A DNA stretch of 64,000 nucleotides from Antarcticibacterium arcticum (GCF_007993795.1 NZ_CP042476.1:62001-126000), one strand, 5' to 3'. Positions 1-8,746 are shown, numbered from the stretch's first letter. Notes: generated from the sequence alone by a model not told the origin. Program-made: numbers and translations.

Positions 1-456
1 TATTTGCTTGAATTGGGAGGGGAACTGGTAGCAAAAGGAGTGAACCAATATAAAGAAGAGGCCTGGGCAGTTGGAATAGATACCCCAATGGAGGAGGAAA
101 GGGAGCGGGAACTATATGCCGCAGTTAAGTTAGAAAACAGGGCCATGGCTACCTCCGGCAATTACCGCAAGTTCCGGATAGATTCCTTGAGCGGGCAGCG
201 GTTTGTACATACTATTAACCCTATAACAGGTTTTGCTGAAAAAAGCAATTTATTAAGCGCATCGGTCCTCGCTGAAAACTGCACCCTGGCAGATGGTTAT
301 GCTACTGCATTTATGGCATTAGGTCTTGAAAAATCTATAGAAATGGCTCAAAAGCTCGAAAATGTAGAGGTGTACCTGATCTATACAGATGAAGAAAATA
401 AGGTGAAAACATATATTACCCCGGGATTTGAAAGTTCCCTTCTTGCTGAAAATTAG
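1..456 (+). CDS. apbE: FAD:protein FMN transferase (ApbE), C-terminal part
   Basis: The reading frame is open at the first base and ends with TAG at 454-456, so this is the last ~151 codons of a gene that begins outside the window. It shows the C-terminal half of the ApbE family: an LELGGELVAKG strand-turn, the ATSGNYRKF segment, HTINPITGF and a final block reading SVLAENCTLADGYATA. ApbE enzymes covalently attach FMN to threonine in periplasmic flavoproteins such as the NqrB/NqrC subunits of the sodium-pumping NADH:quinone oxidoreductase and Rnf subunits. The actual target here is unknown because the upstream genes are not visible. It converges on the minus-strand methyltransferase with one base between the stops. 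Family call is firm; length and start cannot be judged. Confidence 0.9.
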   Translation, partial: YLLELGGELVAKGVNQYKEEAWAVGIDTPMEEERERELYAAVKLENRAMATSGNYRKFRIDSLSGQRFVHTINPITGFAEKSNLLSASVLAENCTLADGYATAFMALGLEKSIEMAQKLENVEVYLIYTDEENKVKTYITPGFESSLLAEN

Positions 457-457
457 A

Positions 458-1219
458 TTATTTCCGGCATACAGGGATGATCTCCCCTTGAGCTATCCTG
501 TATTTATCTATTTCTTCTGCTGGGAGGGTTTTAGTGTAATCAACTTCCTCAACCTTAAACCCAATTTGTCGTAGCTTATTAAAGTAATCTTTTCCGTACA
601 CCCTTACATGATCATATTGCCCAAAGATCTTCGCTCTTTCGGTTTTAGAGGTTATGCTGTTATCTTCGAAAGTTTTTTCGCGGGAAAGGTCCTGGGGTAT
701 TTGTAAAATTGCAGTTCCCCGGGGCCGCAGTATCCTGTAAAGTTCCTGCATCGCCTTTGTGTCATCAGGAATGTGCTCTAACACGTGATTACAAAGGATG
801 AAGTCATAACTGTTATCTTCAAAAGGAAGTTTCGTGATATCAGCTTTTACATCGGCGAGGGGAGAATTGAGATCAGTGGTGGTGTAGTCCAGATTCTTTA
901 ACCTTCTGAAACGCTTATAGAATGCCTGTTCGGGTGCAAAATGGAGAACCTTAAGCTTATCTCTGAAGAATCCTGTTTCCCGCGCTAGATAAAGCCATAG
1001 GAGCCTGTGGCGTTCCAGCGAAAGGGTAGAAGGGGAGAGCACATTCTCCCGTTGGTTTTCATAGCCGTAAGGCAAAAATTTTCTAAAAGTTTTCCCGTCT
1101 ATGGGATCCTGGTATTTATTGCCTTTCAGGCTCAATTGCAAAAACGGCCTGGCCAGGTAGCTTAATTTAATTAACAGGGGACGGGGAATGGTATTGAGTA
1201 CTAATTTGAAGATTCTCAT
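458..1219 (-). CDS. class I SAM-dependent methyltransferase
   Basis: A 253-residue protein with a Rossmann-type methyltransferase core. The SAM-binding region reads VLHFAPE at residues 91-97, where most families have a GxGxG motif. A DITKLPF segment follows near 127-133, then the acidic/aromatic post-motif (ILCNHVLEHIPD, about 141-152) and LRPRGTAILQIP. This layout is that of methyltransferase type 11 proteins; the substrate cannot be told. The first ~60 residues are basic and hydrophobic without a clear signal peptide. The start codon overlaps the stop of the HNH gene upstream (ATGA, 4 bases), so it is translated as the last gene of a minus-strand run. Function beyond methyl transfer is unknown. 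Confidence 0.8.
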   Translation of the reverse strand: MRIFKLVLNTIPRPLLIKLSYLARPFLQLSLKGNKYQDPIDGKTFRKFLPYGYENQRENVLSPSTLSLERHRLLWLYLARETGFFRDKLKVLHFAPEQAFYKRFRRLKNLDYTTTDLNSPLADVKADITKLPFEDNSYDFILCNHVLEHIPDDTKAMQELYRILRPRGTAILQIPQDLSREKTFEDNSITSKTERAKIFGQYDHVRVYGKDYFNKLRQIGFKVEEVDYTKTLPAEEIDKYRIAQGEIIPVCRK

Positions 1220-1779
1220 ACCTTTATATCACCCCAATTTTCACCAGATTTGATGCGGTATAACTGCATTTCAGAAACTCCAAATTGTTTTGCCAAAACC
1301 CTTATGCGGGTTTTTCGGTTGGGATCAAGCAATTTTTTCTTTAAAATTACCGCCTGTGCATAGGTGAGTTTTGAATAGGTGGTGATCTTTCTTAGTTTTC
1401 TTTTCAGTTTATTCTCCACCACGCTGGGGTTTCCAAACTGATGCCGGGTCCATTCTTCTTTATTTACCCAGGCAAGATTCTCTGCCTGGTTTTCGTGTTT
1501 ATTATAATTCTTATGGATTACATATTTCTCATCTTCCTTCCTTTCCAGGAACAACTCTGCAACCATTCGGTGAAAATAATAACTCTTATTCTTTCCGGAT
1601 TTCAACACCACCACAAAAGAGAGATAACCGGCAGTTTTACCTCCGGACAATAGTTCACCTTCAGGGTTTTTTACAAAACTTATTACCCTGCCCAGATTTG
1701 AAATTTTATATTTAAAGCGATCCTGCCAGATCTCCTTATATAAATGTTTCCAATGTTCCTGTCTAAAACTTTTGATCAT
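1216..1779 (-). CDS. NUMOD4/HNH endonuclease-like protein with C-terminal helix-turn-helix
   Basis: A 187-residue protein with three parts. Residues ~8-60 resemble the NUMOD4 domain (EIWQDRFKYKISNLGRV). Residues ~68-110 carry an HNH_3-type core: H70 in FHRMVAELF, H89, N97 and the ENLAWV segment. Residues ~137-187 end in a helix-turn-helix-like unit (LAKQFGVSEMQLYRIKSG). Such proteins are usually free-standing homing-type endonucleases of phages and mobile elements, and the C-terminal helix-turn-helix would read DNA. No intron, intein or phage gene is nearby. It sits exactly between map (TAATG overlap) and the methyltransferase (ATGA overlap). Its core lacks the common NHxxGN form (it reads IHKNYN), so activity is uncertain. 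It may be an active solo endonuclease or a domesticated DNA-binding protein. Confidence 0.75.
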   Translation of the reverse strand: MIKSFRQEHWKHLYKEIWQDRFKYKISNLGRVISFVKNPEGELLSGGKTAGYLSFVVVLKSGKNKSYYFHRMVAELFLERKEDEKYVIHKNYNKHENQAENLAWVNKEEWTRHQFGNPSVVENKLKRKLRKITTYSKLTYAQAVILKKKLLDPNRKTRIRVLAKQFGVSEMQLYRIKSGENWGDIKV

Positions 1780-2588
1780 TATTTCTGTGCCCTGAAATTA
1801 TCTTCCTCGTCGCTCTGGATTCCCAGTGCTTCATATATATATTTAAAGGTAGAAAGCAGTTCGGGTTTCCCATCTACAATTGCCACATTGTGTTCAAAGT
1901 GAGCGCTGGGTTTCCCGTCGGCAGTAAGAATGGTCCATCCATCCTTTAATTGCTTAATACGTTTTGTACCCATATTGATCATGGGTTCAATTGCCACAAC
2001 CATTCCTTCTACAAATTTCTTTCCTCTGCCTCGTTGGCCGTAATTTGGCATTTCCGGATCTTCATGCATTTTTTTGCCTAAACCGTGACCTACCAATTCT
2101 CTTACTACTCCATAGCCGTGGTCCTCACAATATTTTTGAATCGCAAATCCCACATCTCCAACTCTGTTCCCTGCCTTAAATTCTTCTATACCCTTGTAAA
2201 GAGATTCTTTGGTAACCTGAAGCAGCTTTTTAGTCTCCTCACTTATTTCTCCTACACCAAAAGTATATGCATGATCTCCATAAAAACCTTCTTTAATCGC
2301 CCCACAGTCTATAGAGATTATATCTCCTTCCACCAGAGGGGTGCTATTTGGTACTCCGTGAACTACCTGTGCATTAGGGCTCATACATAGGGTGTTTGGA
2401 AAATCATATAATCCTAAAAACCCCGGGACAGCCTTTTGTTCCCGTATATATTCTTCAGCCATTTTATCCAAATGAAGGGTAGTAATACCGGGTTTGATCT
2501 CTGAAGCCAGCATCCCTAATGTCCTGGATACAACTAAGGCGCTCTCCCTCATTAACTCAATTTCTTCCCTGGTTTTTTGTATGATCAT
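1779..2588 (-). CDS. map: type I methionine aminopeptidase
   Basis: A 269-residue enzyme that removes the initiator methionine from nascent proteins in the cytoplasm. All expected residues of the two-metal site are visible: D94 (SIDCG), D105 (YGDHA), H168 (VGHGLG), E201 (IEPM) and E232 (FEHNV), plus substrate-contacting H77 (VVHG). The length and the absence of an N-terminal zinc finger fit the type Ia form. The C-terminus is extended by about 15 charged residues (EEDNFRAQK end). The gene overlaps the HAD gene upstream by four bases and the HNH gene downstream by one, so it lies inside a translationally coupled run. This is an essential gene in bacteria that have one copy. Confidence 0.96.
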   Translation of the reverse strand: MIIQKTREEIELMRESALVVSRTLGMLASEIKPGITTLHLDKMAEEYIREQKAVPGFLGLYDFPNTLCMSPNAQVVHGVPNSTPLVEGDIISIDCGAIKEGFYGDHAYTFGVGEISEETKKLLQVTKESLYKGIEEFKAGNRVGDVGFAIQKYCEDHGYGVVRELVGHGLGKKMHEDPEMPNYGQRGRGKKFVEGMVVAIEPMINMGTKRIKQLKDGWTILTADGKPSAHFEHNVAIVDGKPELLSTFKYIYEALGIQSDEEDNFRAQK

Positions 2589-3013
2589 AATTTTAATTTG
2601 AGGTAGCGTAAAACCCCTTTTTTGTTATTCTTTATTTTAAGGTTCTTTTGGCCTCGGGATTCAGAGATACCATTCAAGGTATGGTAGATCTCGCCCCAGC
2701 CCATTAGACCACCTATATTACGGTCGTCTATAAAATAATCTGCCTGAATTTTACGGCTCAATGAATGGTCAAAAATTTCTTCCGGATAACTACTGTTAAC
2801 TGCATAAAAGTGCACCCCTTTTTTCTTGCAGAAATTAACCGCCTCTTCCAGATGAATTCCGGTTCTGTAAGTCCACAGGATCAAGTGATGGCCCTCTTCC
2901 TGGAGTTTTAAAAGGGTCTCGATGGCAAATAAAATGGGTTTTCCAATTTCAGGAAACCTGTTCTCCACAATAGTACCGTCAAAATCTACAGCGATAGTAA
3001 GGTTTTCAAACAT
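2585..3013 (-). CDS. small HAD-superfamily phosphatase-like protein
   Basis: A 142-residue HAD-fold protein. Motif I is DFDGT with D10 as nucleophile and D12 as acid/base. The motif II threonine is in ILWTYR (about T48), K88 is a candidate motif III lysine, and DD at 96-97 (YFIDDRNIGG) is motif IV. It lacks a cap domain, which suggests a large substrate such as a protein or polynucleotide, or a small open site. It resembles uncharacterised Bacteroides HAD proteins of this size; this link is from memory. The last 25 residues are very basic. It is the gene just upstream of map (4-base overlap) and probably shares its transcript. Substrate unknown. Confidence 0.75.
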   Translation of the reverse strand: MFENLTIAVDFDGTIVENRFPEIGKPILFAIETLLKLQEEGHHLILWTYRTGIHLEEAVNFCKKKGVHFYAVNSSYPEEIFDHSLSRKIQADYFIDDRNIGGLMGWGEIYHTLNGISESRGQKNLKIKNNKKGVLRYLKLKL

Positions 3014-3052
3014 TCATCCAGTTTATTAACGATCCTAAAATTTTAAATTCTC

Positions 3053-3640
3053 TTAATTGGCGTAGGCATTTTTGTACTCCTGCCCTGTAACTATTTTAGC
3101 GATATCCTTTTCAATTGTTTCAACTCCATATTCTACAAACCTGTTTACCTCTTTCCCATCTTTTAAAAAGATGAAAGTGGGTACCCTGTGCATGTTATAA
3201 CCCTCTTCCAGATTTTCCGGAGTAGATTTTCCTCTTGTAACTCCTACCATAGTGAGTTTGGAAAGGTCATATCCTGCCTCATCAAGGATCTTGAACAATT
3301 TAGGAAGCTCCCTTCGGCTGTCCGGGCACCAGGTGCCCACAAAACCCACAACCTCAAAGTCTGAAATATTTTCTTTTATGCTGGCAAGATCTTCTGCTGT
3401 TGGCTGGTATTCATTATATCCTTTTTCGAACCAGCTGGAAAACGGAGCTTTCATAAGGTCCTCTTTAGTAAATTTTCCTACTATCATACTTTGAATATCG
3501 TTTTCTTCAGCATCTGCATCAGCAATGATTTGTACCTGATTGTTATTATCCACATTTATTTGTGCCTTATCCCCGGTAGTTTGGTTTCCACAGGCAGTAA
3601 AAATTGCAAGTATTAAAATGTATAAGCTCATATTTCTCAT
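3053..3640 (-). CDS. thioredoxin-fold lipoprotein with CPDS motif
   Basis: A 195-residue secreted protein. The N-terminus is a lipoprotein signal (hydrophobic run to FTAC, lipidated C17). The second half is a thioredoxin/TlpA-like fold: VGFVGTWCPDSRRELP around residues 98-113 and the cis-proline strand VPTFIFL near 162-168. The active site reads CPDS, so the resolving cysteine is serine; C105 is the only cysteine in the mature chain besides the lipidated one. That fits a monothiol or thiol-binding role rather than ordinary disulfide exchange. It would act in the periplasm, anchored by lipid. It lies 9 bases after gpmI and 39 bases before the HAD gene, on the same strand. Function not known in detail. 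Confidence 0.75.
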   Translation of the reverse strand: MRNMSLYILILAIFTACGNQTTGDKAQINVDNNNQVQIIADADAEENDIQSMIVGKFTKEDLMKAPFSSWFEKGYNEYQPTAEDLASIKENISDFEVVGFVGTWCPDSRRELPKLFKILDEAGYDLSKLTMVGVTRGKSTPENLEEGYNMHRVPTFIFLKDGKEVNRFVEYGVETIEKDIAKIVTGQEYKNAYAN

Positions 3641-3649
3641 TTGTATTTA

Positions 3650-5167
3650 TTAAATTAAAGAATCCTGGGTCATTAATTCGGGTTTAGTAATGCCCATTAA
3701 TTGAAGTATAGTCGGTGCAATGCTTCCTAAATTACCACTATTGATGTGTTTTATGTCATTATCAACCAAAATTAGGGGAACCGGGTTGGTTGTGTGAGCA
3801 GTATTGGGGGACCCGTCTGGGTTTATCATCATCTCACAGTTTCCATGATCTGCAATTACAAGTACGCTAAATTGGTGCTCTATTGCTGCATTTACAACAT
3901 CTCCAAGACATTCATCCACCGCTTCACATGCTTTTACAGCAGCTTTAAAAACTCCGGTATGACCTACCATATCTGGATTTGCAAAATTCAAACAAATAAA
4001 ATCGGCATGCTCCTCTTCGATCTCCGGGATGATCTTGTCCCTAATTTCAAAAGCACTCATTTCGGGTTTAAGGTCATAGGTTGCCACTTTGGGAGAATTG
4101 CACATAATGCGTTTTTCACCTTTAAAAGGAGCTTCCCTGCCGCCGGAAAAGAAAAAGGTAACGTGAGGGTATTTTTCGGTCTCGGCGATCCTTATTTGTT
4201 TTTTACCCATATACTCCAGGACTTCTCCCAGGGTTGCTTTTAAATTATCCTTCCTGAAAACCGTATTAATATTGGTAAATGTTTCATCATACGTGGTGAG
4301 TGTCACAAAATACAACGAAAGTTTTTTCATATTATATTGTTCAATATCCTCCTGAGAAAGGGCCTGGGTAAGCTGGCGACCCCTGTCTGTCCGGAAATTG
4401 AAAAAGATCACCACCTCGTCATTTTTTAAAGTTGCAACAGGCAATCCTTCCTCATTGGTAAGAACGATAGGCTCCAGGAATTCATCTGAGATCCCAATGT
4501 CATAACTCTGCTGTATTGCATCAAGAACATTGGAGGTTTTATTTCCTTTTCCTGAAACAATAAGGTCATATGCTTTTTGAACTCTTTCCCAACGGTTATC
4601 CCTGTCCATTGCAAAATATCTTCCAATAACAGTTGCAAGTTTGGCATTGGTAAGCTGTAAATGTTGAGTAAGCTCATCTACAAATTTTATTCCTGAATGA
4701 GGGTCTACATCCCGGCCATCAGTAAAAGCGTGGACAAATTTCTCCTTAATTCCAAATTCCTCTGCAGCAGTAAGCAGGCCTTTTAAATGGTCAATATGAG
4801 AATGTACCCCTCCATCACTTAGTAATCCCATAAAGTGAATTGGCTTATTGTTGCGAAGTGCATAATCAAATGCCTGTTCCAAAACAGGTTCGCTGGTTAA
4901 GCTTTTGTTTTGAACAGCGAGGTTTATTTTTGCGAGATCCTGATATACTATCCTTCCGGCTCCTAAATTCATGTGACCAACCTCGCTGTTTCCCATTTGA
5001 CCCTCTGGCAATCCTACATTCATTCCATGGGTAAGTAACTGGGCGTGGGGATATTTTTGAATTAAGGAATCAAAATTTGGAGTATTGGCATGTGCTATCG
5101 CCGATACCTTTTCATCCTGAGTAATACCCCAGCCGTCCAGGATCAAAAGGATCACTTTCTTATTCAT
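3650..5167 (-). CDS. gpmI: 2,3-bisphosphoglycerate-independent phosphoglycerate mutase
   Basis: A 505-residue cytoplasmic enzyme interconverting 3- and 2-phosphoglycerate in glycolysis and gluconeogenesis. It has the alkaline-phosphatase-type metal-binding segments: LILDGWG at the N-terminus, the phosphoserine region (GQMGNSEVGHMNLGAG), DGRDVDPHSG, FNFRTDRGRQ, and the C-terminal LNFANPDMVGHTG and VIADHGNCE blocks. Length is typical of GpmI (about 505-515). The start ATG is at 5165-5167. It is the first gene of a closely spaced minus-strand series continuing through the thioredoxin-like lipoprotein, HAD and map genes. No promoter box is obvious in the ~170 bases upstream. Confidence 0.96.
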   Translation of the reverse strand: MNKKVILLILDGWGITQDEKVSAIAHANTPNFDSLIQKYPHAQLLTHGMNVGLPEGQMGNSEVGHMNLGAGRIVYQDLAKINLAVQNKSLTSEPVLEQAFDYALRNNKPIHFMGLLSDGGVHSHIDHLKGLLTAAEEFGIKEKFVHAFTDGRDVDPHSGIKFVDELTQHLQLTNAKLATVIGRYFAMDRDNRWERVQKAYDLIVSGKGNKTSNVLDAIQQSYDIGISDEFLEPIVLTNEEGLPVATLKNDEVVIFFNFRTDRGRQLTQALSQEDIEQYNMKKLSLYFVTLTTYDETFTNINTVFRKDNLKATLGEVLEYMGKKQIRIAETEKYPHVTFFFSGGREAPFKGEKRIMCNSPKVATYDLKPEMSAFEIRDKIIPEIEEEHADFICLNFANPDMVGHTGVFKAAVKACEAVDECLGDVVNAAIEHQFSVLVIADHGNCEMMINPDGSPNTAHTTNPVPLILVDNDIKHINSGNLGSIAPTILQLMGITKPELMTQDSLI

Positions 5168-5336
5168 AATTCAGTTTTTTATTTTTTTTGAAAAATTCGC
5201 TTAATTGGGTACTCTTCTATGATAATTATGGAGTACTGCTTCTAAGTTTCTTTCAGAAAAAAGTATAATTTACGGTAAAGATAAAAACTATATCGCCGTC
5301 CTCATAAATAATGGCAGGATAAGTTTTTTCAAATTC

Positions 5337-6104
5337 TTATTTCCGGTATTGCTTAATTGCTTCCCTAATCTTTTCTACACGGTTATCAGGATCGGGGTGG
5401 GTGCTTTGAAATTCCGGAGTGCGGTTGGGGCCACCTGCTTTTTTAAGGATTTCCATCACTTCTATAAGGGCTTCAGGATCATAACCCGCATCCATCATTA
5501 TCTTAACCCCCAGATTATCACTGTCCAGCTCATCACCACGGCCGTACTTCATATTTATTAAATTGCCGGCAACAGCCGCGATTTGTGTAGCTCCCTGGCT
5601 TTCAGAACCTACCGCAACAGCAGTTAATACAGAATTGGTGAAGCCCTGCTGCGCCATTCTTTCTGCGGAATGTCTACCTATAACGTGTCCTATTTCGTGG
5701 CCTAAAACTCCGGCCAGCTGATTGATGTTCTGTAACCGGGAATAAAGCGCTTCAGTGATAAAAATGGGGCCTCCCGGCAAAGCAAACGCATTTATTGTTT
5801 GGGTATCTGCCAGTAAATAAAATTCATATTTATAAGGACTGCTATTTGCAATACTGTTTGCAACCAGTTTTCTGCCTGTTTCCTGTACTTTTTCCCGGGC
5901 TGGTGAATTTGAAGAAAGACCACCATATTCTTTAATAAGCATAGGAGCGGTTTGTAATCCCAACGCAATTTCTTCTTCAGGATTCAATCCTACATACTGC
6001 GTCTCACCGGTATAAGGGTTTTCTTCGGCTGAGGAACAAAATTTTATTATTCCAAATATGATTATTGCAGCTGCAATAAACAATCGTATCATAGTTTTTC
6101 CCAT
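5337..6104 (-). CDS. M48 family metalloprotease, membrane-associated
   Basis: A 255-residue zinc peptidase. The HEIGH motif is at residues 136-140 and a downstream acidic ligand candidate is in DELDSDNLG near 191-199, both expected of M48 proteins. It lacks the multiple transmembrane helices of HtpX and instead matches the short secreted or anchored form (BepA/LoiP/YggG-like), which acts on outer-membrane or periplasmic proteins. The N-terminus is a hydrophobic segment ending in KFCSS; the cysteine could be lipidated, but the -1 phenylalanine is a poor lipobox, so a membrane anchor is equally possible. ATG codons at 6104 and 6092 are both plausible starts. The last residues (THPDPDNRVEKI) are typical of the family. 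Confidence 0.88.
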   Translation of the reverse strand: MGKTMIRLFIAAAIIIFGIIKFCSSAEENPYTGETQYVGLNPEEEIALGLQTAPMLIKEYGGLSSNSPAREKVQETGRKLVANSIANSSPYKYEFYLLADTQTINAFALPGGPIFITEALYSRLQNINQLAGVLGHEIGHVIGRHSAERMAQQGFTNSVLTAVAVGSESQGATQIAAVAGNLINMKYGRGDELDSDNLGVKIMMDAGYDPEALIEVMEILKKAGGPNRTPEFQSTHPDPDNRVEKIREAIKQYRK

Positions 6105-6303
6105 TGCGGCAGAATGTTAAAATTAGTGCTTCAGTGATTTATTAAAATATTCTTAAATTTTTTTTACAGCAACGTGAAATAAATCTATTTTAAATTCGTT
6201 TAACACACAGCATTGCATTTTTTTTCAAGTTAAATTATTGAATTACAGTGCGGTTTTGAACATAAAGTTTATTTTTGCTTTTCTTGTAAAAACACGAATT
6301 AAA

Positions 6304-6334
6304 TTGAATTTCTTTTAACTTGGTATTATGTTTG
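6304..6334 (+). promoter_or_regulatory. promoter for the YkuD_2 gene
   Basis: Exact Bacteroidota -7 box TATGTTTG at 6327-6334 with a TTG (-33 element) at 6304-6306, separated by 20 bases, the spacing expected for the major sigma factor of this phylum. The predicted transcription start is near 6339-6341, about 30 bases before the ATG at 6372. Confidence 0.6.
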
Positions 6335-6371
6335 TATAATATTAACACCAAATTAATCTTAACAAATATTT

Positions 6372-7112
6372 ATGACATACAAAATTCTCACCGTTTTATC
6401 CGTATTTCTTTTCTCTTTCGCATATACCACAGCTCCGGGCGAAACCACACCTTCAAACAACACGCTACTCTCTGAGATCTCTTCTGAGCCTATAACCGAA
6501 GAATTGACCATTGAGGAGGAAATAAGCCAGTTATACACGCTTTTTTCCGAAAAAAATTCAAATATTCCTTCATTGACCAGTTTCAAAAACGGTATGATGG
6601 GATATTATAAGCTGCAAGCCCAAAACCTGGTTGAAAAAGAAATCCTTACCATAATTGATTTTAGTTTGTCTTCCACCAAAAAAAGGATGTGGGTGCTGGA
6701 TATGAAAAATCACGAAGTTCTTATTCATTCTGTAGTTGCCCATGGAAAGAATACCGGGGGAGAATTTGCTACCCAGTTTTCCAACAAGGTGAATTCCCTT
6801 CAAAGTTCTCTTGGATTTTATTTAACCGCTGAAACTTATATGGGCGGCAATGGATATTCTTTATTCATTGATGGAATGGAGGAGGAGTTCAACTCCAAAG
6901 CACGTGAGAGATATGTAGTAATTCATGGGGCCGGTTATGCCAACCCAGAATCTATCAAAGGGTTGGGAAGACTTGGTAGAAGCTATGGTTGTCCTGCCGT
7001 GCCTACCTCACTTACCAATGAATTTATTGATACTATCAAAGAAAGATCTGTTTTATATATTCATTCCAACGATAAAAAATATATTGAAAGATCTAAAATG
7101 ATACGCGCTTAA
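6372..7112 (+). CDS. murein L,D-transpeptidase catalytic domain protein (YkuD_2 type)
   Basis: A 246-residue secreted protein with an N-terminal signal-like segment (hydrophobic residues 4-18). The catalytic domain covers about residues 90-240, with H185 in VVIHGAGYA and nucleophile C207 in LGRSYGCPAVP, the H...SxGC arrangement of L,D-transpeptidases. It would form or edit 3-3 cross-links, or attach groups to peptidoglycan, in the periplasm. The region between signal and domain is acidic and probably flexible. It has its own promoter (6304-6334) and runs convergently into a second, unrelated-subfamily L,D-transpeptidase with a 4-base overlap of the 3' ends. The exact reaction is not shown by sequence. 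Confidence 0.85.
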   Translation: MTYKILTVLSVFLFSFAYTTAPGETTPSNNTLLSEISSEPITEELTIEEEISQLYTLFSEKNSNIPSLTSFKNGMMGYYKLQAQNLVEKEILTIIDFSLSSTKKRMWVLDMKNHEVLIHSVVAHGKNTGGEFATQFSNKVNSLQSSLGFYLTAETYMGGNGYSLFIDGMEEEFNSKARERYVVIHGAGYANPESIKGLGRLGRSYGCPAVPTSLTNEFIDTIKERSVLYIHSNDKKYIERSKMIRA

Positions 7113-8746
7113 GAAGCCTTTCTTAATGCTTCATAAGTTTTACGGTCATAATCATAAATATCTGCTGTAAAACGGGTCGCGCCATTTTCCCTCCATGCAG
7201 TCCAGTAAAAGTGATGTACGTTTACCTTCTGCTTCATATTTATTTGTCTGGTGGTCCCTTTGGCAATAATATCATCTATTACCTTGGAGGAGTATTCTTC
7301 CTGGTCGCTAAGTAAATATTTAGCAAGGTCTACCGCGTGTTCAACTCTTACACATCCGGAACTTTGATCCCGGGAATTCCTTTCAAATAATGCCTGGGAC
7401 GGGGTATCATGAAGGTAAATGAAATATTCATTCGGATACATGATCTTAACCCTGCCCAACGGATTGGATGCCCCGGGGTTTTGCATATAAGTATACCTTT
7501 TTGCATCATCACCATTCCAGTTTATACCCGAAGGATCTACCTGATTCCCGCTACTGTCATATACATTGATCTTTTTATTTGCCAGGTACCCTGAATTTCT
7601 ACGCATTCCGGGAATAACATCGTCATTTTGAATAGTAGGCGGAATGGTCCAGGTTGGGTTGAATACGAGATATTTTATTTCTTCTGAAAAAACAGGGGTC
7701 TTTCTTGCTTCAGTTCCCACCATGGTACGATGCCTGTGAACAGTGTCATTATCCTTAATTACGTCCAGATTGAAATTAGCGATATTCACGATAATAAAGT
7801 GCTCCCCAAGATCTCTTGGGTACCATCTCCAGCGCTCAAGATTTACCTGTATTTGCTCATAGCGCTTTTGATAATTCATGTTAAGCAATTCTATGGTTGA
7901 ATTTCCAATAACTCCATCGGCCTGCAGGCCGTTATCTCCCTGGAAATTTTCAATGGCTTTCTGCACATATTCATTGTTCTCCATGACTCCCGCCTGAATG
8001 GTATCCAGGTAATTTAAAGTTTTAAGTCTTTCCTGAATGAGGGGGATACGTTCATCTTTTTTGTTATGCTTTATCATCTCCCCTGAAGGAATGTCTTCCC
8101 AATCCTGTGATTTGGTTCTAAGATTATTGTATTCTTTAGAAGAGGCTATAAGCTGTTTATAAACCAGGTGCGATGGCCGGAGCTTATCCATTGCAATATC
8201 AAGGTCCTTCTTATCTGTTACTTCTTTTAACAGGGCCATGAGGTCTTCTTTATTCCTTGGGGTATCCCAAATACTATGTAGTTCTCTGGGATCAAGTATG
8301 CCGTTGAGTAAATGTTTCCCGAATTTTAAAAACGCATCTGTCAATAAAATATCAAGTTCACTTTTTTCTTTTTCCCCTAGCTTTTTAAGGTTATCAATGC
8401 GCGACAGGATTATTTCGCCATGATAATCCTCTATATATAGCCCTTCATGCTCCGCCTCTTTGAGGGTTTCGATAAAGTCTTCCCTTAATTTTACGTCGCT
8501 CCATGCCGGTATAAATTTTCTGTGCGCATAGAAATCGGCAACAGAATCCTGGTTAAATAGATTAAGATCTGCGGGATTGGAAATAAGGGCACTTATTTGC
8601 TCGGCATTACCCAGTTCTTCATCTGTAAAATACCAAACATACGTGTCATTACCTCCCTTTTTACAGGAAACTACGGAGATAAGCAAAATTGAAAATATTA
8701 AAAAACGGTTTACAATATTTGAACTATTAAGAAGTTTGTTTTTCAT
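7109..8746 (-). CDS. L,D-transpeptidase of the YcbB/LdtD type, lipoprotein
   Basis: A 545-residue protein. The N-terminus has a lipoprotein signal (hydrophobic run to VVSC, lipidated C28). Residues ~80-230 match the scaffold domain found in YcbB-like enzymes, ~232-290 a peptidoglycan-binding unit (LQADGVIGNSTIELLN), and ~315-480 the YkuD catalytic domain with H446 (YLHDTP) and the SSGCVRVE motif, nucleophile C465. A C-terminal tail of ~65 residues follows. These enzymes make 3-3 cross-links between meso-diaminopimelate residues. The insertion around 375-430 corresponds to the capping loop of LdtD. The nearest gene upstream is an acetyltransferase 110 bases away, so transcription is probably separate. 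Confidence 0.9.
   Translation of the reverse strand: MKNKLLNSSNIVNRFLIFSILLISVVSCKKGGNDTYVWYFTDEELGNAEQISALISNPADLNLFNQDSVADFYAHRKFIPAWSDVKLREDFIETLKEAEHEGLYIEDYHGEIILSRIDNLKKLGEKEKSELDILLTDAFLKFGKHLLNGILDPRELHSIWDTPRNKEDLMALLKEVTDKKDLDIAMDKLRPSHLVYKQLIASSKEYNNLRTKSQDWEDIPSGEMIKHNKKDERIPLIQERLKTLNYLDTIQAGVMENNEYVQKAIENFQGDNGLQADGVIGNSTIELLNMNYQKRYEQIQVNLERWRWYPRDLGEHFIIVNIANFNLDVIKDNDTVHRHRTMVGTEARKTPVFSEEIKYLVFNPTWTIPPTIQNDDVIPGMRRNSGYLANKKINVYDSSGNQVDPSGINWNGDDAKRYTYMQNPGASNPLGRVKIMYPNEYFIYLHDTPSQALFERNSRDQSSGCVRVEHAVDLAKYLLSDQEEYSSKVIDDIIAKGTTRQINMKQKVNVHHFYWTAWRENGATRFTADIYDYDRKTYEALRKAS

Noticed and set aside
458..1779. HNH nuclease plus methyltransferase as a restriction-modification pair
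   Set aside because: The methyltransferase is a small-molecule type (type 11) without DNA-methylase motifs such as DPPY or PCQ, and there is no specificity subunit.
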